Source: CAYRFE01 sp964423645 [NCBI: uncultured bacterium]
GTDB taxonomy: Bacteria > Macinerneyibacteriota > Macinerneyibacteria > Macinerneyibacteriales
Direction: 5' to 3'
DNA length: 11,848 bases
Assembly: GCA_964423645.1 (NCBI GenBank)
Contig: CAYRFE010000054.1
Coordinates: forward strand, 1 to 11,848
Shown: positions 6,656-11,848 of the stretch, one piece after another
How the letters are laid out: the number at the start of each line of letters is the position of its first letter
Position numbering within the stretch: position 1 is the stretch's first letter
Notes under the pieces: generated by a model
The model's database searches: none
Told to the model about the DNA's origin: nothing
What the model saw: only the letters and a program-made list of their open reading frames with translations
Position numbers and translations under genes: made by a program

Positions 6656-6680
6656 AAAGGTAGTCAACCAGACTACCTTT
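6656..6680 (-). terminator. hairpin between the lipoprotein and caspase genes
   Basis: AAAGGTAGTC (6656-6665), loop AACCA, GACTACCTTT (6671-6680) form a perfect 10-bp stem, extendable by GC pairs with one bulged A. On the minus strand it follows the lipoprotein stop by 16 nt and is trailed by TTGCTTTACA, a poor T-run, and then the caspase ribosome binding site. No separate promoter for the caspase gene is evident in the 66-nt gap, so this may be a partial terminator or attenuator that lowers caspase expression relative to the lipoprotein. Confidence 0.7.
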
Positions 6681-6696
6681 GCTATGTAATTATAAA

Positions 6697-7647
6697 TTAA
6701 TACTGCTTTTTCTTTTCTAATGTATCTTTATATTCCTTCAACTTTTGGAATTCTTCTGCTGACACAAAAGCAGCAACCTTATCTTTAATCATAGAAAATA
6801 AAGAATTATAACTCCTATTTACAAAGTTGCTCACGTTATAATACTCATGATATCCTAACTGAGGCAACTCTTCTAAGCCCTTCCAATCCTCAACAAGAGT
6901 GCCCTGTTTCATTGTATCACTCGCTCCAACAATATAAGAAGTGGTATCTAAAACACTCCCAAGAACTTTAAAAACACTCCCCTTTGGTTCTTCATAACTC
7001 TCGTTTGTTACATTTCCATACTTGCCATATGTTACATATTTACCTTGCATAATATAAACAGTAGAGCTTTTATAAAGAGGCACGGTTATCTTGCGTTTTT
7101 CAAGAACTTGCTGTGTTAAAGATTCATAAATAACATACTCAATGGTTCCAGAACTCTGAAAAAGAGAATCACCGCTTGCGTATGCGTATCGCTCACCCTT
7201 TGGACCTGCGTAATTTTCAAGTTTTTTAAGATTTGCAAAATCATATTTTGTATTAAAAGAAAACTTAAGCTGTACTAAATACATACTTCTTTGACGTTCA
7301 GGAAAAGTCATTTCTTTATATGAATTATATACACCAGACACTCCACAGCCTTGTGCTATAAGAGCTTTCTCAATTATAGTATTAACTGCCTCATAGAAAG
7401 GCCTACTTGAAGGCTCAATTTCGGTGTAAACCTTTTTCTCGCCTCCTACAATGGCCTCAGAATAAACCTCAGGCATAAGAATCCCTACAGTAACACCAAT
7501 TGGCTGTTTCCTTTCAGTCAACTCAAAATCAAACTCTGTTTGAACCGGTTGCTCAAAAAGATTCGTAATTCGCAAATTCCTTGAAGGCCCGCATGCTACT
7601 AATAACATAATCCCCACTAAACAGAAAGGCAAAAACAACTTTTTCAT
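6697..7647 (-). CDS. lipoprotein with HpaA-like layout
   Basis: A 316-residue protein with a lipoprotein signal peptide, lipobox LVAC and Cys19, so it is envelope-anchored. Its order of segments recalls the Helicobacter HpaA family: a short strand with LMPEV, a helix ending in TIIEKALIAQGC, a stretch RSMYLVQLKFSF, and a C-terminal charged helix (SLFSMIKDKVAAF...LKEYKDTLEKKKQY). This is a remembered resemblance at the level of layout and may not reflect homology. Residues about 195-225 are rich in Tyr and Gly. It has a strong AAGGAGGA ribosome binding site (7651-7658) and a good promoter, and lies upstream of and co-oriented with the WD40-caspase gene, from which only a hairpin separates it. 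A functional link is inferred from that position. Confidence 0.65.
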   Translation of the reverse strand: MKKLFLPFCLVGIMLLVACGPSRNLRITNLFEQPVQTEFDFELTERKQPIGVTVGILMPEVYSEAIVGGEKKVYTEIEPSSRPFYEAVNTIIEKALIAQGCGVSGVYNSYKEMTFPERQRSMYLVQLKFSFNTKYDFANLKKLENYAGPKGERYAYASGDSLFQSSGTIEYVIYESLTQQVLEKRKITVPLYKSSTVYIMQGKYVTYGKYGNVTNESYEEPKGSVFKVLGSVLDTTSYIVGASDTMKQGTLVEDWKGLEELPQLGYHEYYNVSNFVNRSYNSLFSMIKDKVAAFVSAEEFQKLKEYKDTLEKKKQY

Positions 7648-7693
7648 AAACTCCTCCTTGTTATTAAAAACCCACCATCACCTCTTTGATTTT

Positions 7694-7722
7694 ACTATAG
7701 CATGCAATACTTATTAATTCAA
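7694..7722 (-). promoter_or_regulatory. sigma70-type promoter of the lipoprotein-caspase gene group
   Basis: On the minus strand TTGAAT (plus 7717-7722) and TATAGT (plus 7694-7699) are separated by exactly 17 bp, about 47 nt upstream of the lipoprotein start. Each hexamer differs from consensus at one or two positions. It may drive all three minus-strand genes down to 3497. Confidence 0.65.
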
Positions 7723-7761
7723 GTCCATTTTAGCCAATTTTAGATTTTTTTCCCTCATTTC

Positions 7762-7878
7762 CTACTTTGACACTGCAATGTTATTTTGACTTATAATAGC
7801 GATAAACTTTGATTTACCGGCCTCCATTTTTATCACAATGATTATGGCGAAAAAGAGACCTATTACAAAAATATTCAT
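7762..7878 (-). CDS. candidate 38-residue membrane peptide
   Basis: A short ORF from ATG 7878 starts MNIFVIGLFFAIIIVIKMEA, a clear single hydrophobic segment followed by a basic stretch, and ends at 7762. No good Shine-Dalgarno sequence precedes it (GGTAG only), and the same frame extends upstream to 7983 with less protein-like sequence. It could be a small membrane peptide, the start of a gene broken by the neighbouring IS30 remnant, or chance. It is the only coding signal I see between 7723 and 7961. Confidence 0.2.
   Translation of the reverse strand: MNIFVIGLFFAIIIVIKMEAGKSKFIAIISQNNIAVSK
7767..7797 (+). promoter_or_regulatory. orphan promoter-like hexamer pair with 19-bp spacer
   Basis: Perfect TTGACA (7767-7772) and TATAAT (7792-7797) on the plus strand have a 19-bp spacer, longer than optimal and similar to MerR-type promoters. 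Only the IS30 remnant lies downstream. It may be a leftover promoter or a chance match in AT-rich DNA. Confidence 0.2.
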
Positions 7879-7961
7879 ACAACTACTACCAATTTTTGTA
7901 AAATCATCTTGACAATGACTCCGTAGACAAATTATTGTAAAAATATAAAATCCTTTTTTAG

Positions 7962-8207
7962 CATCGGTCAAACAAGTTTGCAATTATCTATTTTGCTAAT
8001 CCGTATCATTCATGGGAGCGAGGATTGAATGAGCATACAAATGGTTTGTTGCAACGATATCTGCCAAAAAAAGAACCACTATATAATAAACGACAAAAAA
8101 ATGTTGACGAGTGGGTTAATAAGCTCAATACTAGACCCAGGAAGTGCTTAGGATTTCTAACACCAGACGAAGTGTTCCATGGTAAAGAAATTGCACTTCA
8201 AATTTAA
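7962..8207 (+). pseudogene. C-terminal remnant of an IS30-family transposase
   Basis: The frame running to TAA 8205-8207 encodes YFANPYHSWERG, LNEHTNGLLQRYLPK and, at the end, LNTRPRKCLGFLTPDEVF. These are the hallmark C-terminal motifs of IS30-family DDE transposases, including the region of the catalytic Glu (NEHTNG). About 81 codons remain, where a full protein has more than 300. The frame is closed by a TAG at 7959-7961. Further upstream in the same frame LDNDS (7908-7922) might be a decayed version of the DNG motif, but two stops intervene. The N-terminal helix-turn-helix, the first catalytic Asp and the left terminal repeat are missing. The right inverted repeat may overlap the stop (TTGCACTTCAAATTTAAAC, 8191-8209). 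Confidence 0.85.
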
Positions 8208-8319
8208 ACTGGTACCACACCATCAAATAACGTTATCATAAGTCCTGAAATAGAAATTACTTCGTGCAAAAACTTTGCCACACCATTATTATAAGAGGTA
8301 ATTTGGTATATAAAGGGAC

Positions 8320-8340
8320 AGGGCGGGTTTACCCCGCCCT
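8320..8340 (-). terminator. GC-rich hairpin terminator
   Basis: AGGGCGGG (8320-8327), loop 8328-8332, CCCGCCCT (8333-8340) is a perfect 8-bp, almost all G-C stem. On the minus strand it begins 7 nt after the stop of the 91-residue protein gene and is followed by TGTCCCTTTATAT. On the plus strand it is followed by TTGTTGTATT. It most likely terminates the minus-strand gene. Confidence 0.65.
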
Positions 8341-8347
8341 TGTTGTA

Positions 8348-8623
8348 TTACTGTATATTCCCTCGAAAATGCACCGTTGAATTTGTGCAGGTAAGCACAA
8401 CCTCACGTACTTTGGCATCTTCTCCGTGTATGAGCGTGCAATGTGTGCATGCCGTAGAGCATCGCTGTGCTTTTTTATCACCCTCAAAGAGCATATTCAT
8501 CCGAAAAGGACACATACGGTACATGTATTTTTCTCCCAATTTCACCGACCAAGAGCTGTCTTCATGTACACGGATCTGTGTGTCGAATACTACCTCAGGA
8601 GCGGTGGTGGTGGTTAGAGTCAT
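8348..8623 (-). CDS. small cysteine-containing protein of unknown function
   Basis: A 91-residue protein starting at ATG 8623, 5 nt behind AAAGGAG (8629-8635), with its stop 7 nt before a GC-rich terminator hairpin. Ribosome binding site, ORF and terminator together support a real gene. The N-terminal third is strand-like (TLTTTTAPEVVFDTQIRV). The middle has MCPFR, then RCSTACTHCTLIHG, giving C-x3-C-x2-C, and a further Cys in VLTCTNS, so metal binding or disulfides are possible. No signal peptide or membrane segment is visible. The frame stays open without a start codon for 25 codons upstream (to TAG at about 8699-8701), so it may once have been longer. I do not recognise a family. Confidence 0.6.
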   Translation of the reverse strand: MTLTTTTAPEVVFDTQIRVHEDSSWSVKLGEKYMYRMCPFRMNMLFEGDKKAQRCSTACTHCTLIHGEDAKVREVVLTCTNSTVHFRGNIQ

Positions 8624-8701
8624 ACGTTCTCCTTTCGTTTTGGCATCAAGCCGTTTCTGTGCATACTCAGCCGTTACGTATGCACTATTTTTATACGCTT
8701 T

Positions 8702-8937
8702 CCCTACAGACTAACAGTAACACGGTATTGCGGATCCGTCAAATTTCGAGATTTTATTATTCTTAACTATTAGATATACTACAAATTACAAAAATTGTTT
8801 TTCAGACCCGGCCTAAATATTGAGATTATCAACACAATATTCATTTTTTGACATTATAGTTGCTCCTATTTACGTATAATCACGTTTCTGAATATCATGT
8901 ACAGCATCCTATTCAATACATTTCATGCGTACTACCC
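8702..8937. other. AT-rich intergenic region without a supported gene
   Basis: No ORF with a ribosome binding site is seen on either strand. On the plus strand TTGACA (8848-8853) and TATAAT (8875-8880) occur, but with a 21-bp spacer they are unlikely to form a promoter. The promoter of the 91-residue gene should lie on the minus strand here. TTGACG with a 17-bp spacer and TACTGT is a weak candidate. Confidence 0.3.
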
Positions 8938-8992
8938 CATGTTTTGAGCTTGCTGAAACATGAGTGCGGACAGGCATCGCGCCCTGTCCGCA
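8938..8992 (-). terminator. two tandem hairpins behind the 49-residue gene
   Basis: TGCGGACAGG (8965-8974) pairs with CCTGTCCGCA (8983-8992) in a perfect 10-bp stem. Two bases away CATGTTT (8938-8944) pairs with AAACATG (8956-8962). On the minus strand they follow the stop of the 49-residue gene by 31 nt. Neither has a proper T-run, so they may act as a terminator of unusual type, as an RNA 3'-end stabiliser, or as another structured element. Confidence 0.5.
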
Positions 8993-9023
8993 ATCCCCAT
9001 CCGACACGCACAGCTCATGCAGG

Positions 9024-9173
9024 TCAAAGTCGCTTCGCCGTCAGTGCTTTGTATTCAGGATACTGATGCTCTGCAGTCGCCTTTGCTTCACTTTGGGTGA
9101 CCGCCATAACTTCCACCATAATAGTACTCCCGCCTTTTCTTTTGATCAACTTCACTTCAAACCGTGCTGCCAT
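9024..9173 (-). CDS. 49-residue protein downstream of the ankyrin gene
   Basis: ATG 9173 is 6 nt behind AAGGAGG (9180-9186), and the gene starts 14 nt after the ankyrin stop, so the two are almost certainly co-transcribed. The peptide begins MAARFEVKLIKRKGGSTIMV and continues with AVTQSEAKATAEHQYPEYKAL, a predicted strand-turn-strand-helix ending in a YPEY turn. This compact design resembles small single-domain beta-beta-alpha proteins. It has no signal peptide. I do not recognise the family. It is too short for many gene finders and easily missed. Confidence 0.65.
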   Translation of the reverse strand: MAARFEVKLIKRKGGSTIMVEVMAVTQSEAKATAEHQYPEYKALTAKRL

Positions 9174-9187
9174 ATACTACCTCCTTG

Positions 9188-10873
9188 TTAGGTGTTATGA
9201 TTATCTTTTCTCGCGTTATACTGAATCAAATAGTTCTGAATTTTTTCTTTTTTTTCCAACAGCATTTCCCAAAAATCAGTATCATCATCTCGAATAACGG
9301 AAGTGTCTGCTCCATGTGACAGTAAAATTTCTGCAATTGAAAAATCGTCATGTTCAGAAAAAGCCAAGTGAAGAGGCGTGTAGCCATTATTATCGGGTAT
9401 ATTGACCGATGCTCCTGACCGTACTAATTGTGATACTATTTCATGATCTCCATTCACAACGGCTACACATAACGCAGTAACTCCCTCATTATTTTGCACA
9501 TCAAGATCTGCTCCTGCTCTGCATAACATTGCCACAAGACCCTTTTGTTGTAACATAACTGCATACATCACCGGCGTGTTTCCGTCAAAGCCTGTTTCAT
9601 GTATACCGCATTTACTCTCAATCAACACACGGGCAACTTTCAACGCATTATTCATAATCGCACCACACAACAAGGTTTGGCCGTTAGTATTACGCAAATG
9701 ATGTAATGCTTCCAACGCAGATACTTTGCGAAAAAAATCAACATTATTATATATCGAGGCAATATGAAGCGCTGTATTACCGCGTGAATCCATCGCATCT
9801 AGTGCAATATCTGCCTGCAACAAATACGTCACAGCCGCAGAGCCGCGTACGCCGAATGCCGCAAGATGAAGCAATGTACCGTCTGGATATATTCTATACT
9901 TCACAGGTTCACCATCTGATTGAATCGTGAGTAATAGTATGTTTTTGACTTTCTGTTGTGCATTACCGCCAAACGACTCAAGCATTTCAATTGCGGTGGG
10001 ATCATTAACAAAAGCAGCAACCTGCATTGGTGTTAATTCCGTTATATCTGTAGAACAATCAATATTTGGGGACAATATTGTAAAATCAACACTGCGAGCA
10101 TCGGCCTTATACCTTTCCAAAAGCAATTGCATGCACTCATAGCGACGGCGAACAATTGCATAATGAAGCGGTGAATTGTGCCAAGATTCTGAAAAATGAT
10201 ATGCCGCTCCCATTTCAAGAAGCATTTGTAAAATCACGACATTATTGAGGTCAACTGCTGAATACACAAGCGCAGTAGATTTACCAACGGGGAAAAACGG
10301 TTCACAACAACTTTTTTTAATAAATTGAATTACATCTTCATGTTCACATTCTACAGCCTTCATAAGAACATCTTCAGTAATTGCAAAACCGGAATCCATG
10401 AGAAGCTTAACTAACGCCACATTACCAATCTCAGCCGCTTGACGAATCGGGAAACTTATATCATTATCTTCCTCATCTACAACAACATTGCTTCGCAGTA
10501 TACACAACACGATCTCCTCATCGTTTTTTTTAACCGCACGAGTGAGTGCATGCAATTTGTTATTGTTGGAATAATCCAAAGTCTTTAAAAGCTTTTCTAC
10601 AATACGCACATTTCCATGCTCGATAGCCGCATTAAGAAAAGTAGTCGTTTTTTGTTCATACTCATACATAGCACGCAACGCTTCATACGAAAAATATTCA
10701 TGAGTACACTTTTCTAATAAAAACAATGATAATTCGGTACTATTTGCGTCAATGGCCGCTGTCAACAATTGTCGCACGGGATCATCTGCGGCAATACCAC
10801 GTTGCACTAATTCTGCGTACACAAACGTCGCCTGTCCTTTTCGTACACTTTGCACAAGATCAGAACGCATCAT
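9188..10873 (-). CDS. ankyrin-repeat protein
   Basis: A 561-residue protein built almost wholly of ankyrin repeats. The clearest lie at about 364-396 (SRGNTALHIASIYNN), 397-429 (NGQTLLCGAIMNNALKVARVLIES), 430-462 (DGNTPVMYAVM...LCRAGADLDVQN), 463-495 (EGVTALCVAVVNGDHEIVSQLVRSGASVN) and 496-529 (NGYTPLHLAFSEHDD...LLSHGAD). Degenerate repeats continue back to the N-terminus, including NSPLHYAIVRRRYECMQLLLE (233-253) and TLLHLAAFG (333-341). There is no signal peptide or catalytic domain, so a cytoplasmic protein-binding scaffold is likely. AAAAGGAGG (10879-10887) serves ATG 10873 or ATG 10870. It leads an operon with the 49-residue gene. The 103-nt gap to the restriction-type gene upstream could hold its own promoter, but no clear one is visible. 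Confidence 0.9.
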   Translation of the reverse strand: MMRSDLVQSVRKGQATFVYAELVQRGIAADDPVRQLLTAAIDANSTELSLFLLEKCTHEYFSYEALRAMYEYEQKTTTFLNAAIEHGNVRIVEKLLKTLDYSNNNKLHALTRAVKKNDEEIVLCILRSNVVVDEEDNDISFPIRQAAEIGNVALVKLLMDSGFAITEDVLMKAVECEHEDVIQFIKKSCCEPFFPVGKSTALVYSAVDLNNVVILQMLLEMGAAYHFSESWHNSPLHYAIVRRRYECMQLLLERYKADARSVDFTILSPNIDCSTDITELTPMQVAAFVNDPTAIEMLESFGGNAQQKVKNILLLTIQSDGEPVKYRIYPDGTLLHLAAFGVRGSAAVTYLLQADIALDAMDSRGNTALHIASIYNNVDFFRKVSALEALHHLRNTNGQTLLCGAIMNNALKVARVLIESKCGIHETGFDGNTPVMYAVMLQQKGLVAMLCRAGADLDVQNNEGVTALCVAVVNGDHEIVSQLVRSGASVNIPDNNGYTPLHLAFSEHDDFSIAEILLSHGADTSVIRDDDTDFWEMLLEKKEKIQNYLIQYNARKDNHNT

Positions 10874-10976
10874 ATATACCTCCTTTTATATGTCCCATAC
10901 GATTATTATTTGTTTTTTATAGTATTAATATTGTTATAAATAGAACACACTCCGATTTCTTCATGCACACCCCCCT

Positions 10977-11848
10977 CTATTTTAGATGCGAATACATCTC
11001 CGCAAGATTATCATGAAATTGTTTACAATTTCTTTCGTACAGAATATATTGCCCTTCAACATCTTCAACAAAATCACGAAGTGCTTGATATGGGTCTCGT
11101 TTGGGTATTTTAAACTCACGAACTTTTTCTGTAGTAAGATTAATTATTTCCACACCGCCTGTTTGTAAATTTTTCAACTGCCCCACGCCGAGGATCTCGT
11201 GTCGCATAACTAATGCCACATAGCGGGTCCAGTAAGAAAACACATCATCGCCTCTCCCGATATTGTCATCAACCCATGCACGAGAAAAACGCAGGATCAA
11301 TAAATTACTTGATATCAGAAGCGAAACATTCCTTTCTAAGATAGCACGGTACGTATCAAGCGGGATATACACTCCTAACCAGCGCATATCTCTGTCGATC
11401 ACGGCGATATCTTTCTCAAGCCAATTAGCATCGCAAAGTGATGAATCGCGAAATTGTTGCGGACATACCGGGAAAAGAGTCGACTTTAATAATGTCCCCT
11501 TAGAAGTCAGTATAATATCCCCTTCTTTACAAAAATAGCGTTCGTCTTTTCGGCGAGAACCCTCAAATATATCCAGCGGCATACCTTCAACTATGAGTTT
11601 TCCATCCTGAATAGACCGAACATTTAACTCAAGTATCGGATTCTCTTTCGGCACGTCTGCAATAGTATACTTAATTTCTTCATCATTTTTCTCCGCTCGT
11701 TTCCCTAAGAATTTCCCCCGAAACAGTCCGTCCTCTACAAGAGTATCACCAAGCTCCCAGTAGTTGTGTATGGCAGAGTCTTGGAGCAGTGCAAAAAAAG
11801 AATCCCAAGGTTTCGCACCGGCATGAGCACGATCTTCTTGAGCGACCA
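10977..11848 (-). CDS. restriction-modification specificity protein, HsdS or N6-methylase C-terminal part (5' truncated by window)
   Basis: The frame is open to the right edge, giving 289 visible residues. The GTG at 11654 is only an internal codon, since the frame continues upstream as ...NYWELGDTLVEDGLFRGKFLG. The motif CKEGDIILTSKGTLLKSTLFP (about visible residues 106-126), followed by LLISSNLLILRF and a YWTRYVAL segment, is the pattern of a target recognition domain of type I specificity subunits or of the C-terminal recognition region of N6-adenine methylases. The C-terminus is helical (ALRDFVEDVEGQYILYERNCKQF), like the spacer helices between or after TRDs. It would direct DNA sequence recognition. 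The catalytic methylase part must lie to the right of the window, in the same or a neighbouring gene. Confidence 0.6.
   Translation of the reverse strand, partial: VAQEDRAHAGAKPWDSFFALLQDSAIHNYWELGDTLVEDGLFRGKFLGKRAEKNDEEIKYTIADVPKENPILELNVRSIQDGKLIVEGMPLDIFEGSRRKDERYFCKEGDIILTSKGTLLKSTLFPVCPQQFRDSSLCDANWLEKDIAVIDRDMRWLGVYIPLDTYRAILERNVSLLISSNLLILRFSRAWVDDNIGRGDDVFSYWTRYVALVMRHEILGVGQLKNLQTGGVEIINLTTEKVREFKIPKRDPYQALRDFVEDVEGQYILYERNCKQFHDNLAEMYSHLK

Noticed and set aside
8215-8286. direct repeat CCACACCAT (8215-8223 and 8278-8286) as a target-site duplication
   Set aside because: Both copies lie on the same side of the IS30 remnant, so they cannot flank it, and a 9-bp match is expected by chance.
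8340-8766. overlapping plus-strand ORFs of 63-124 codons
   Set aside because: They lie antisense to the 91-residue gene, which has a strong ribosome binding site and terminator. None of the plus ORFs has a Shine-Dalgarno sequence.
9527-9533. further GCATAAC-like heptamers inside genes (also near 11206)
   Set aside because: They have no paired GTTATGC or internal complementarity and lie within coding sequence, so they are not additional attC sites.
1-11848. CRISPR array, tRNA, rRNA or integrase gene
   Set aside because: I looked for regularly spaced repeats, cloverleaf T-arm motifs and integrase motifs on both strands and found none.

Overview
The window looks like a piece of accessory chromosome from a Gram-negative-type bacterium, probably a spirochaete (Treponema-like) or a related Fibrobacterota/Chitinivibrionia lineage. 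The reasons are indirect: lipoproteins with spirochaete-style lipoboxes, a SUMF1-type lipoprotein whose wording closely matches the treponemal family, an exported WD40-caspase with a DUF4384 partner, strong AGGAGG ribosome binding sites, and AT-rich DNA. No 16S or housekeeping gene is present, so this placement is an inference.

Layout, left to right. A possible 3' gene end lies at 1-60. A plus-strand type II toxin-antitoxin pair follows (YefM/Phd-like antitoxin, RelE/ParE-like toxin; 317-909) with a near-consensus promoter whose -10 box sits inside a 14-bp palindrome. A 29-codon minus-strand mini-ORF converges on it. Next is a 131-bp attC-like inverted repeat (1230-1360) directly behind a minus-strand PD-(D/E)XK nuclease-like gene (1372-2232). 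That gene is preceded by a 23-codon leader ORF and an AT-rich promoter region, and the unit resembles an integron gene cassette.

From 2430 to 7722 the genes are on the minus strand: a SUMF1/FGE-domain lipoprotein with its own terminator; a two-gene operon of an exported WD40-caspase (762 aa) and a DUF4384 protein (274 aa); and, upstream, a lipoprotein with an HpaA-like layout. The lipoprotein has a clear promoter and is separated from the caspase gene by a hairpin. These last three may form one envelope-localised module: a lipoprotein, a beta-propeller-tethered cysteine peptidase and a DUF4384 partner.

The right part holds the C-terminal remnant of an IS30-family transposase (about 7962-8207, plus strand), a small cysteine-containing protein (8348-8623), a 49-aa protein (9024-9173) co-oriented with a 561-aa ankyrin-repeat protein, and, running off the right edge, the C-terminal part of a restriction-modification specificity (HsdS/N6-methylase TRD-like) protein. 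Toxin-antitoxin pair, nuclease cassette, IS remnant, restriction-type specificity protein and ankyrin protein together give the window the character of a defence/mobile accessory region. No CRISPR array, tRNA, rRNA or integrase was seen.
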